Assembly (NCBI RefSeq): GCF_000208865.1
Contig: NC_018397.1
Coordinates: forward strand, 3,873,748-3,937,747
DNA from: Neospora caninum Liverpool
Taxonomy: Eukaryota > Apicomplexa > Conoidasida > Eucoccidiorida > Sarcocystidae
Length of the DNA: 64,000 nt
Direction of reading: 5' to 3'
The notes under the pieces were generated by a model, which was given only the letters and a program-made list of their open reading frames with translations, did not search any database and was not told the DNA's origin. Positions 36,064 to 47,606 of the stretch are shown one piece after another (position 1 is the stretch's first letter; every line of letters starts with the position of its first letter). The position numbers and the translations under genes were made by a program.

Positions 36064-36771
36064 ATGCATCATTCACCTGTCCGTCATGCGGAAGCCGAAC
36101 GAGAGTATTGTAGAACACTTCGACGCCATGGCCTAGTCGCTGATAGCACTCAATTGTTTCCGCGCCATACAGACGGAAAATCCAAGAATAATGTTGTGGG
36201 TGAATACGCAGGTTCTCTTCGTGGAATGCTCTCACGGCATGAGCGGGGACTAACAGCAAGTAATCCCTTAACGAGGACGACGAATTCTGCGACGATGACG
36301 CGGGGGAGGCGGAAGACGAATGCAGAGGAACTGTGGAGAGCACGCACTTCTTCGAGGGAGAAGGCACGCTCCTTGGAGAACAACCAGACTGCTCGTTATC
36401 TGTGTCCGATTGAAGGCAATTCGGTGACTGAGAAAAAAACGAAGAGCCGTAAGCTATGGCCCACTCAACATGAGGAGGAAATGCGTGCCAGGGGAAGTCG
36501 GGCTGCCCGGAGGGCTTGTGCAGATGAGACATCGTTCCGCGGAAGCCAAATCCAGAACGAGGCTTGTGGGCGTCCTCTCTTCGCTGCTACGCTCATGATA
36601 GGAGAGGGCAGGCGTTATGTTCGAGTTTGTTTGACACGTGCAAGAATCCTGTGTTTCACCGTCGTGTTTATCGCCCGCGGACCAGAAAGCGAGTGCAGCA
36701 AGCTCTTAACAAGCATCCATTTACAAACATACGAGAATGAGTCTCTAATTCAGATGCCACGGTTTAAATAA
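36064..36771 (+). CDS. Basic hypothetical protein, uncertain
   Basis: Open from the ATG at 36064 (the frame itself is open from about 35926) for 235 codons to a TAA. The product is Arg/Lys/Glu-rich (RGRRKTNAEELWRARTSSRE), with one hydrophobic stretch near the C-terminus (RARILCFTVVFIARG). The minus strand is also open here for 174 codons from an ATG at 36532 (36532..36011), and its product (SLRDYLLLVPAHAVRAFHEE) is at least as protein-like. One of the two is presumably a shadow. The plus frame is preferred only for its length. Confidence 0.33.
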   Translation: MHHSPVRHAEAEREYCRTLRRHGLVADSTQLFPRHTDGKSKNNVVGEYAGSLRGMLSRHERGLTASNPLTRTTNSATMTRGRRKTNAEELWRARTSSREKARSLENNQTARYLCPIEGNSVTEKKTKSRKLWPTQHEEEMRARGSRAARRACADETSFRGSQIQNEACGRPLFAATLMIGEGRRYVRVCLTRARILCFTVVFIARGPESECSKLLTSIHLQTYENESLIQMPRFK

Positions 36772-39768
36772 ATTCATTCACAACGGAAAACGACACTCGG
36801 GACTGCTAGCTGGGGAGACGAGGCGACCCGCCCAGTGTTAGCTGCACGCACTCGTCCGAGTCTGCGGGGCACTGTCTGGAAAAAAATGATAGCAAGTCAG
36901 CTCCGACATAGAAAGCGAAGAATCCGACAAGCACAACAAATGGAAACATGGTTGAAGCGGTTTTGCTGTCAGAGGCTCTCGGAATATCGAAAGCAGCTAT
37001 CGGTGCAGGCTTGAAGAATGAAATTGCTGCAGGGCAACTTTGCGGTTGGGGGGTTATGAGAGCTCGCACCTTCAGATCCGCGAAAATTGATAGAGCTGAC
37101 TTTTCGTTGCGATATTATCGATCTATTGCCAACAGTCAGAGGAAACGACCCGCTTATTTGTAGCCTATGCCTAACAATATTTCCGTAGATGGTGACGTGC
37201 CTCATGGCTTCTTAGTCTGTGGCACTCGAATGCTGCTGTTGCTGTCGATGTGCATGCAGTGTGATTGGTGCCGGCCCCCGAGGCTGCTGGACGGCGACGT
37301 GGACGGAAAGACTTGAATACACCAAACTCGCCACACTGGACACAGGAAGGATCATTCACCATGCTTCCAGTCAATGTAATTAATATTGTATGAAGTGTGA
37401 GGGGGATTATATGCGCGGCCTGTCTGACACCAGCGCTGCGCGGAAACGTATACATACCTACAGAACTGCACGAAGTTCGTCAGGCCGCTTACATGCAAAA
37501 CGGCTGCGGCTGGTCTATGTTAGCGCCTGACTTCATCCGTGAAGGGTACTGAGTCGCAGAAGTCCCCGACGTGCTTGTTGCAACTCCGTACAGTTGTTGG
37601 CACTGATGATCCCCATTACCGTAAGATTGCCGATCACGTTGTTTGCCAGAACGCTGACACATAGATATTGTCTGTGTCTAGACGACAGCTACCACCAAAA
37701 GGAAATCACGTACAGAACTAAACGCACCTTCTTCCTCAGGTAGAGTAGTGAGCGCATGCTACATGTCTGTTCCTGCTGACTGCCATAGGCATCATGCCGT
37801 AGCCGTACATAGGACGGGGTCGCCAATGTGCTTTTACTGCAGAACCTGGTCGAGAGGACGTTAGAAGTAAGTTTCCTTATCGGCGATTCCCTAAAAACTG
37901 AGTCGCGGTGACTGGCAAACTCGCTTCATTGTCCTCATCGACAGTCAATATGTCCACTGCAGAAAAAACTGGGAAAGACTCCACTGCACGCTAGATGAAC
38001 ACAATGGGAAACAAAACCATAATAAAAACTCTTGTCTTCCCCGAACACCTTCCGAGGGGTCTCGGCATTTGCTCTTTGAATTAGCCAACCACGGACAGTT
38101 ATTGCCTAGACCACCGTCCGCTCCAAAGAAAGTAGGCTTGTTCGATGGGCTACTGCTTTCCTCATCAGCGTAGTAGGGGTAAACGAAAACAGTCATGGAC
38201 TCGGGCAGAGATATTTCGTTCGACTGAGAAAAGAGCGGCAACATTTGCCTATTTTCACGCCGGCGGCTCATCCTGGGACTGTTACCACTTGTCATGCTGG
38301 CATCCGCATCTCCCACGGAAGCGGACATGCGAGAACCTCTCGGAGGCGTCACGTCTGCAACGGATGAGAATGGGCGCGAACACCTTCCGCCACTCCCCTT
38401 ACCGATGCCTTCCCTGTTTCCTCAGAACACGCACTCACTCGAGCAAGTTGCTGAGGCCGGCTGTTCCCCAGTTAAGACACCGTCCAGTATTCAACATACC
38501 AATGCAAGCGTTGCACTGAAGCGCTGGGTGAAAGGCCAGAAATTCTTCACATACGGAAAGCAACAAATAACACGATGCGATAGTGCATAGCACCCGTTCC
38601 CGTGCAGCGCATCCCTCCAGTTGGTGCCATTTGCCACAAAATCCCTATTCCTCAGGGGCGAAAAACCAGGTATATCCCGCATCGACCACACACACGGCAG
38701 CAAGGACAGACCTTTCGGAAACGATTACCACGACGACGGTTTGACTTCGGACAATAATATGCTTGCGAACCTGTTGCCATAAAATACCAACAGAAGCAGC
38801 TTTTCTTCAGATGCTGTATCAAACAAAAGCAGGAATGTACATGCCTCGCCATTCTGCTGCTTCATGTACAGAGATAAACGGACGCTTTGTGGAAAGCTGA
38901 GCTTGTTGCGATGCTGTGTCGCATGAAGTCCATTAAACAGGCTTCTCGGCACTCTGTCCGCCGTTATGTAAATAAGAAGCCTTCAAAGACAGGAATGCAA
39001 CGCAAGCGCGCGACGGTTCTGTCGGAGGCTTGAGGCTCCAAAAAACTGTCCCCTTGGCTGACCGCTCACAGTCAACCCTGACGAGCAAGCATCCAAGCAA
39101 GTCGGCACCTTATTCTGGTTCGGAAGATCAACGAACCAGATTCAATCCGCGGTGAGTATAGAACACGATAATGAGCCCATCCCTCCTTACGCGTTTTGAC
39201 AAGACCACGGCAGATATGCCGCGTCATTCATTCCCTTGATAGGCCTGCAAAAGGATGTTCAACACTGCTCGAGTGTAACAGGGGCCTACGTACCTCGATA
39301 TGCCGATCTCCCCAACGCGAGACATCCTTGAACACACTTCTGTCCACACCCTCTCCATGCTGCTCAGCATTCGACGGCTGTTCACCGTTTTACAATATAA
39401 GCAGAGCGCGCCCTTGACCATTAACCCGCCTAACGGTGGTCTTACGCACGACTTTAAAACACTGACAAAACCGATGCGAATTCACGAAGCGACCAGTTCG
39501 CGGGCCCGTCAAATCTATGCATCGACGATGCCTGTATCTGCAAGTGGTGAAGCGGTTTACGCGGTCCCGCCTCCTTCGGTATTCGTGCATATCGCCGTCT
39601 GTGCTGGATCATGTAAAGTGCAAGAGCTTCTGGTGGGGGTTTGCGAACACAGACGCGTTGGACAGGCTCTGCTCCGTCACTCATGGATGCTACCACCACC
39701 GCTGTATTGTTATAAATAGGGAAGCATTTACCGTTGTCCAAAGAAAATGCAACCGTACCCACAGGTCC
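36772..39768. other. Intergenic or unresolved exons
   Basis: No long frame. Minus-strand snippets such as 37455..37171 and a hydrophobic N-terminus-like frame ending at 36806 (MFPFVVLVGFFAFYVGADLL), plus a donor GTATGT at about 37457, hint at a spliced secreted-protein gene, but I could not connect them in phase. Confidence 0.35.
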
Positions 39769-42700
39769 TTACGATCCACCGTTCTTCTGTCTCTTCCAGG
39801 ATTCGTCGGCTCGGCTGACCAAGTCGCACTCCGTGACGTCTCCAGTCATATTTTCACTGAGCCGTTTGCGCTGCCCTAGCAACTGTGACGGATCAGTTTG
39901 CTGTTTCGCGAAGACATGCCTCGTAGTTCCCCTGGAAAAACGTTGGGACGACTGAAGCCCTACTGGTCCGTAAGGCGCTCTCTCGTCTTGTACCGGTGGC
40001 TCGGAAGATGCACACCTCCAGCCACCATGCGAAAGGCTCTCTCCCGAGGAACCATCAGACACAATTCGTTTCAAATGATAGAGCAAACCTGACTGATTGT
40101 CCGCCAAACAGTGGTGCGCTGGCGCGCCTGGTTCTGCCAGCGTTCGCGCCTTCACGCTCGCAGACATTGCGGTTTCCACCAGTGTCCGGATCATGTTAAG
40201 GAGACCAACGTCCTGCACCTGCGATAATAGCGAGGGTGACTGCCCACTCACATCCTTCATTTGGCATGCACGGAGCTTTGCCAGCTGCTCCACGAGCTCG
40301 CCTCGTGAACCCCCGTACGCCTCCGACATCCAGCACGGCCCCCCCACACTGAGCTGCCGAGGGCTCGGCTCAATCCAGTCCACGTCCTCGTCTATTTCTG
40401 GTGACGCCTGCTGTTTAACTGCATGTGAAACCCGCGCGGGCTGCCTCTGACCATTGGTACAGCCCCTGATTATTCCCCCACTACCGCATCCACCATCAAA
40501 CCGGTGCGTCCCGCCAGCTCGTCTGGAGTTTTGAACTAGCAAACTATGCAAATTCCCTTCGCGCTCATCTGTTCCTGCACTGCCTCGGCTACCTCTCTCC
40601 CAATCGTCACCCCGTCCCGAAACCATTGCTTCCTTCACAGGAAAACTGTTGTCCTTGCAAACATTTCTAAACTGCACTTTTCCGCGTGATATTCCTTCCC
40701 CTTCTCCTATTGACAAACCTCGTAACCGCGCTGTTGCAACCTTGATCGCCAACCATGCAGACATTTGTCTTTCATTATTGAAAGTTCCTAGACTAGCCAA
40801 GTCCAGAGGATGCTGAAACGTATCATCTCTGCCACCTCTTCCAGGAGATGCTCCTCGAATACACGAAACAGGAGAAAGCAGAGATGGTGTGTAGTCGACG
40901 GATGATGGATGAGACGGCGAGCGAGTCGAGTCGCATGAGGCGCCACGGTGAGAGAACAACTCGTCCCTTCCGTTTGTCTTCTTCACAGTGCTGGGTACTT
41001 CATCGTAGTGACGGCCACCTGAGACAACACTTGGAAACGTGTAGTCCATTTCACTGTTCCCACAGCAGTCACCCGACGACACCTCTGTCATTATAGATCT
41101 CCGACTCCACTTGATCATCGACTGCTCAAGAGGTAGGGGCTTGACCCACAAAAGGGACAGACATGGTCTCCAAGTGACAACGCTGTCTTTTTTTCTTATC
41201 AGCGACGATACTTCGACTGATGCTTGCTCCTTGCACCCGTTCACGTGTGAATGTGTATCTGCAACGTCTTCACCCCACTCGCCAACCCGGCTGTTGTCGA
41301 ACTGGTGTCGACTGCTGCGTCCATTCTGCATCGAAGGACATCTTTTCGCATGATCCTTCTTCATCCGGAGTTGTGAGTTCATCGCATCTGCCGACCACCC
41401 ACCAACTGACACTTCTCCGCCTCCTGCATCCTTCTCCCAGCAACCCTTCGACCGCTCTGTCTGTATTCCACCACTGTTGCAACTGGTTGACTCTTCACTG
41501 TCATGGATATGAAGCGTTACTGACCACACGCGAAGCAAATGCTCCACTGTGTGAGTCTTTTCTCCCTGAACTAGCGAACGATACACTCGCACAAGCCGTT
41601 GCGGGTTGCTGGTGCGGATACTGATTGTCTGGATGTTACAAGAAGACAGGAAGCTATCGAACTCTCCGGAGTCCTTGTAACCCATGGCGTCACGCTCTGC
41701 ATCCAGCGACGGATTCTCCCTTTCACTTGAGAGTGGCGTTTGATTTCGCGATTCCAGTGGTGAGCTGGACATCGCCGCCGATTGTCCGGCCTCACTGTGC
41801 AGGCAGGACATGAGCCTCTCTGTCTGGCCCACAAGTTCTTTCACGTCTAAAACGGCTTTCCATAATTGAGCCTCTCTCTCTTCGATCCCTACAGAAGAGC
41901 TTCCGTTCGACGGAAATATAGTATCGTCCTGGCTCGAAGAATCGGGACCTGGCTCCACGCAGGCAGGTAGTGCCTCCAATGCCGTGTAGTGCTGACCCGC
42001 AAAAACTGGGGGGCCCTTGGACGCTTCGCCCGTATCACGATCTGTGCCGTCGATGTTGCCCACTGTCGTTCGCTGTGACGGAAAATCATCATCACACGGA
42101 TGTGTGTATGCGTCCGACTTCAGCGACATCCCACCCGTAGCTCCACTGATTGACACCGCGGCCCCTCGTTGTGCCGCCCGCGGGAGTGGTTTCAAAACTA
42201 GACAAAAAAGTAGCGTCTTCAGGAGGACTGGAGAGCTGACACAGCCCTGCGCTGTGTACTCGGCCAAATCGTGCTTGTGGCATCCAACGACTCTACCACA
42301 TTTATCCTGGAAGTAGTACTTGCCTCCTCCACCGGATTCTAGACGACGGCCTGTAAGACGAACAACAACGAAAAGCAAAAGTACTGTGCCTCTGTCAACA
42401 AAAGATACCATGACACCGGGAAAATGCTCCCTTCCCACTAGAGTCCCGAAAAAACGAAGCTGAAAAGAGAGTCGCTTCGCAGTAGTCCGTGTTGAACGGC
42501 CGGAAACATGTCTGGTTCCCAGTTGGCGTATTGCACTGCTAACAAGGAACGTCTTCTTGCATCACCTCTTGTCACTTGAATATGTTTGTTCTGCAGTGCT
42601 ATAGTACTTTTCTGGAAGTCGTTAGAGAGAGCCGTAGATGTCCCACTCAAACTTCTGACGGGAGCTTACCTTGCGTGCAGAGCAAGAGACCTCCCTGCGA

Positions 42701-44213
42701 ATTGAAAAGTGGGTAAAATTCCTCTAGCATACGCACGGTCTTTGCCTGAAAGCAGTGCCGATATAAGAAGGCAGACACTGACCTCCATTCGTTTTCCTTC
42801 GCAAAACGCGGCGCAGAGGAACACTGTACAGTTTGCATCGGGCTTGAAGCACGCTTGCTCCCTACCACATCCGACGGACAAGGAGGGCTCCCTTCGCTGC
42901 ACCGGCACTGCACACCATACGAGCATACCCCGGAGAATAAATAACACCTTGCTTCCGAGGCTGCAAGAACACACGTCTGTAGACGTACCAACGATTACTC
43001 AAACGTCTATTGGATGGGGCAAAGAGTTACACACCTCCACCGCTTCACTCACCTGATCCCCATCACTGAAGGCTGCACAAGTTGGCAGAGGCGCTGGAAA
43101 AGGTGAGTCCCAACACCCCATCTCTGACCGATGCAAAAACAGGCGAACCAAGTTCAGCACCTTAGGAACTAAGACAGAAAAATTAGTTCTCCTTTTGCCA
43201 AATTCCTCGATCAACTCGCGGACCAAATTCTGGCCAATATCTGAAATGCAGTCCTTTTCCTTATCCACTTGATTAGAAACCATCCTGGCGCAGTGTTTCA
43301 CTGCCTCCCTACACATTGGTTCGCGGTCGCTTTCGTTGGCACCCATGCTACCTAAATAAGAACTAGCGAGATCCAACTCCCCTGATATTTCGGCAGAACG
43401 TTCACGATCAAAATCACTTCTGTCATTCCCGCCAACATCACGGCTGTTCACGCTGACTGACAGTTCCCTGCTTGGGAATTTGTTAGCGGTCCATCCAGTT
43501 TGACTGCCGGTCTCGGACGCCGAGTTTACGCTACGAGGAGCTTCTGTCGCAATTACACCAGGTATACTAACGTCTCTTCTATTGTTTAGATATTCCTCAA
43601 TGGAAAATCCGCTTGCCCTCAATTCTGGTGTGTCTCCGCGAGCGTCACTTCCGACGGAAGCCGGGAAGCTTGTGTCCACGCTGTCAGCTACAACGGAGAC
43701 AAGCGCTACTTTCCTCTCATCATCCGCTTGACACATGCCGGGAATTTTCCCCGAGGCTCCCAGCAATGACTTGTTGACGATTGGTGACTGAGACTTAAAG
43801 TAACGCGTGCCCGGCGTCTCTGTCTCTCTGGCATCTGCCGGTTGGCTTCCATCTTCGCAGTAGACATGTGGAACAAGGCCCTCAGACACTTCCTGACTGG
43901 AGGACCTGGTGTTCCTGCCACTAGAAGGCGAACCAGAGAGCTCCTCCGTACATATCCCCCGAAACTTGCCTCTGATTTCGTCTCCGATGGAACGAATATG
44001 GTCTGTATGTAAGCCTTCGGCAGGCACCGCGTGCTCACCGGGCCGGACGTGTTCGAGGCCAACAGACATTTTCTGAAGCTCCTTCCCAAATGATGGAACC
44101 TCTGACGTCACTAGTATCCCCAATGCGCTATAGCTCTCCTGTTTCGCAGCATTCACAAGCATGTCAATCATGAATGAGTACCCGTGGGCAACACCGCTCA
44201 ATCGACCTGGCAT
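39769..44213 (-). CDS. Large orphan protein of 1326 residues, three exons
   Basis: The model is built from splice signals with consistent phases. Exon 1 is 44213..43053 (387 codons), ending at GTGAGT. Exon 2 is 42907..42670 (79 codons plus one base), ending at GTAAGC. Exon 3 is 42350..39769, starting after a textbook acceptor (cgttgttgttcgtcttacag) and ending at a TGA. An alternative exon 2 acceptor at about 42953 would not keep phase. I recognise no domain. The protein is mostly hydrophilic, Ser/Gly/Asp/Arg-rich and probably disordered. Compact islands occur around residues 340-375 (LVRELIEEFGKRRTNF, VLNLVRLFLHR), at the exon 2 end (WRSVSAFLYRHCFQ, MLEEFYPLFN), at the exon 2/3 junction with several Cys (YYFQDKCGRVVGCHKHD), and near residues 690-720 (WLAIKVATARLRGLSI). 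The last 100 residues are basic. There is no signal peptide, so a cytosolic or nuclear role is plausible but unproven. Confidence 0.78.
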
Positions 44214-47200
44214 GACGACGGGCGACGAGCGCCCGCGAGCGAGCGAGCCAGGTGGGCTGCGTCAGTTGGATCTTCGGTAATTTGGAAGGACAAAAAGGGA
44301 TGAAAAAAATTTGGTCCTCCACATGCCAGAGGTAAACCATCCAGGTGACAGAACAGGACCATACGTCGACAACTAGGACATCGATGGTACGAAAGAGACG
44401 GCCACCGCCTAGGAATGAGGGGCGGGCGAACACTGGTGACCGCGTCGCAGACCTCTCGTATCATCCCTGCGTCCAAATGCAGGATAGTTGTCGCACTGCA
44501 ACAGTCACTAACCCAAATCGCAAAAAACAATCTGCCATCATTCGCATACGAAAGCCAACAGATTTCCAGTATTTATACAAAACTGCCGGACGAAACAAAG
44601 CGGCCGTTTGACCCCAGCTGCACTCTTGGCTTTCAGTCGGGGAAGCTGTCGACACACGCTCTGAGTAAGAGTGACTGCAGAAGAGACGCGTGGCCAGCCT
44701 TGAGGAACGAACCGAGCAAAGAAGTGACTGCCCCTTTCGTCTTGACATCCCATGAGCAGGAAAGACACAAAAAAACGAAAAGTACTGCAAGATAACGGTG
44801 ATGGCACTGATGTTGCACGACACGCCTTTATTGCTTGAGAATTTCCATCCTGCCATCGACAGCCACCAATCGACAATCTCAAGAGTCTTCGCTACTGCTT
44901 AGTAGTGTGCTGGCGAGACATTGCAGTGCAACTTCTAACATCGCTGTTGATCAGTCCCTGTGTACTTCGATCACGAAAAGAGAAAGAAAAGAATAGCTGA
45001 CACAACTGTCGATGACGTTTTTTTGCTCACAGATCTTTTGCTTGTCACCGAATTGCCGGTCAGCGTGCCGCAAGGGATGTCTGGTGTGCGTCAACTGGTA
45101 TGGGCGGGGGTGGCGGGGGGCAGTCTCCGCAAGCTGTGAGGGACGTAGTGGGAGCTCGCGTTTTTCACCGCGGTTGAGGCGGTTACGACAGAGCGCCCCC
45201 AGAGCCACTGTCATTGGTAGTATTACTGCCTGCGGTTGTTTTGCTCCTCATTACGGATTCGGCGTACGTGGGGTACCGTGTCTCGTGGCACCAGGAAACA
45301 GAAAAAAGGAAAGACTTTCGTGCACGCTTCAGCGCTCGTTCCATTCTCCCCTGCCTTTGTACGTCTGGAGCGTCTCTGTGGCACACAAGTGTCGGACTCG
45401 CATGCAGCTACCTCGGCCGAGAGCGACTGAATGGGCAAATTTAGCTTATCTACACCGCACTGCTCTGAACTGGTCCTAAGCGAGAACGGCTGCTGCATGG
45501 ATATAACAATTGCTCTGGTGGAGTTAACATGATAGCTGCTTGGTCGTACGCGTCCCAACTGCCGCGCACCAGGCCTGTCGCCTGAACCGGTAAGCAATGA
45601 AAAGCATGGCGAGTAAGCCACAGCGTCAGGACATCTACTCATAAATCAGCAAGCAGAAAACAGGAAGAGCTTAGGAGAAGCAGCACAAGGATGCGCCTCC
45701 TGAGCGGCATGCAACGGAATGTAGGAAACTCATGACGATATATGCATTATGCGGCCAGTCGCAACTGTACGAATCACGGTTGACTACCGGTGCACCAACG
45801 GTGAATTATCGGGGTGTTGAACAACTGGAGTGAACTAGCCAGCATGCAGGAGATGTATTCGGTTTCTTGTCAACAAGAATGGCCCCATTCAAGGTTTCAG
45901 ACTGACCGCGATTGAACTTTCGTTTTCGAGTCTCTGCCTATGAGAGTGGAAGGCGATTGAAGCTTTATAGTTACTGTTCAGTACGCAGCAGGCGGGGGTA
46001 GCTTTTCTACAGATCGTGCACTTCCGCAGTGGAACATGTGGGCTGACCGTGGTGACTAAAGAAATCATCCGTCTCTCATCCGGCCCGTAGGTTGCCACCA
46101 CAGGTACTGCTTCCTTTGCCTATCTCTGTTCCGTTGGAGCACGTGTTCCGAGAATGCGCTTCACTCATTACTCCTGTAGTAATTCAACATTTAAAAGAGC
46201 TTTAGTCTGACTTGGGGCCGGTCTTTGTTGACCCTGTTTCCACAAGTGTTCACATCCCCACGGCCCCGACGGTAGACATCGTCAACTTGTGCGGTGCTCG
46301 TTTTTATGATCTTCCCCCGTGTTGCGCATGACTGTACCCCTCTACGCACCTTTCCAGAGGTGTCACGGATTCTTATGGATTCTTATCACAAGTAGCTCTG
46401 AAAAGAAAGTGACCTTAGCACTCTTTCCGGACAATGGCGACGAGTCAAACAGACACAGGGGAGTACATACCTAAGAGGGAGGAAACGAAGGCGCCGGCTT
46501 CCGGCTTTTGAATGCCTTCAAGTTGGGAATGGCACATCGCAGTCGAACCCGTGGAAGCTGATGAAGCTCCGGGATGTTGAATGATCAACGTCAAGACTAG
46601 ATCATCAGTCGTTGAGCCGGTTGAGGAGGATTATCACTATTTTGAACTCAGTTTGAGGTCAACACACTGTACGCTGGTGCGGCTGGTCACCTTTGGCTTG
46701 GTGGCCGACAGGGTAACTACATCAGCGGTATTTCTGCCCCACATTTAACATTTAGTCTTGCAAGGAAAGGTCCATAAAGCGAAGTGCCTCCTGAATCATA
46801 GGCGGTGCACCACCAGGGCAGGAACTCTGTCAGACAACAGCCTTGTTCACGGGTGTTGCCCCTTCTTCGGAGAAAAAACCTATCGACGCGTTCCAAACGA
46901 AATTTTTTCTCCTTGCCGTCCTCTGCCGCCTTGCGACCTCGAAAAGCTTACCAACGTCCGGCGTCGCATACCGGCGCTCTTTTCTTCCTGACCTGATCGT
47001 CCACTCGCGTTCCTCCCGAAACGGAGCCCGTCGACACTCAGTTTAAGGAAAAGAAACTGGAAATCTACTGGATGAGCGATGACCTGAGGCATAAATGAAA
47101 ACTCTGAAAGCTCGCACGATCCCACACATGATTCTGACTCGTTGTTATCAAGAGGGACACCTTAATTTTTGTATGGGAACCTCAAAATTGTGGGCATACG

Positions 47201-47606
47201 AGTAGGGTAGTCCTTTGTCATCGGGTAACCACCGCGGCCCAGTGGCCGCGCACGGGCTCACCCTGCCACAGGATATCCTCCGTCGCAGTGTGAAAGAGAC
47301 AGTATCGTAAGGAGGAGCTTCCAATAACAGAATATAAAGCTGTGGTAGATCGATACCCCAGCATTCCCTTCGCCGGCAGGAGCGACAGCGTTCACTCGAG
47401 AAACTCGCGGTTGCCTCTGCGTCCCCAGCGCAACACGGCTCAAATGCTTATACCGCAAATCATGTAGACGCAATCAGAGTGACAGCGGCTACCTCGTTTA
47501 TTAGCCTCTTTGGAAACGTTGAAGGCGCTGCGGCCGTAACTGGCAGCAATGCCCCTTTACAATTTCCCCGTAATATTTTTCCTTGCCATGGATAGATGTA
47601 ACCGAT
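44214..47606. other. Intergenic; several weak frames
   Basis: Frames overlap on both strands at 45012-45642. The plus one carries a hydrophobic segment (LVVLLPAVVLLLITDSAYVG) but has no ATG. At 46435 a 25-codon plus frame starts in a good context (acaATGG). None has phased splice partners. A short GAGC tandem lies at about 44229-44240, just upstream of the 44213 start. Confidence 0.4.

Noticed and set aside
45012..45642. Opposed frames with a membrane-like plus segment
   Set aside because: The plus frame lacks an ATG and clear splice partners, and the minus frame is of shadow type.
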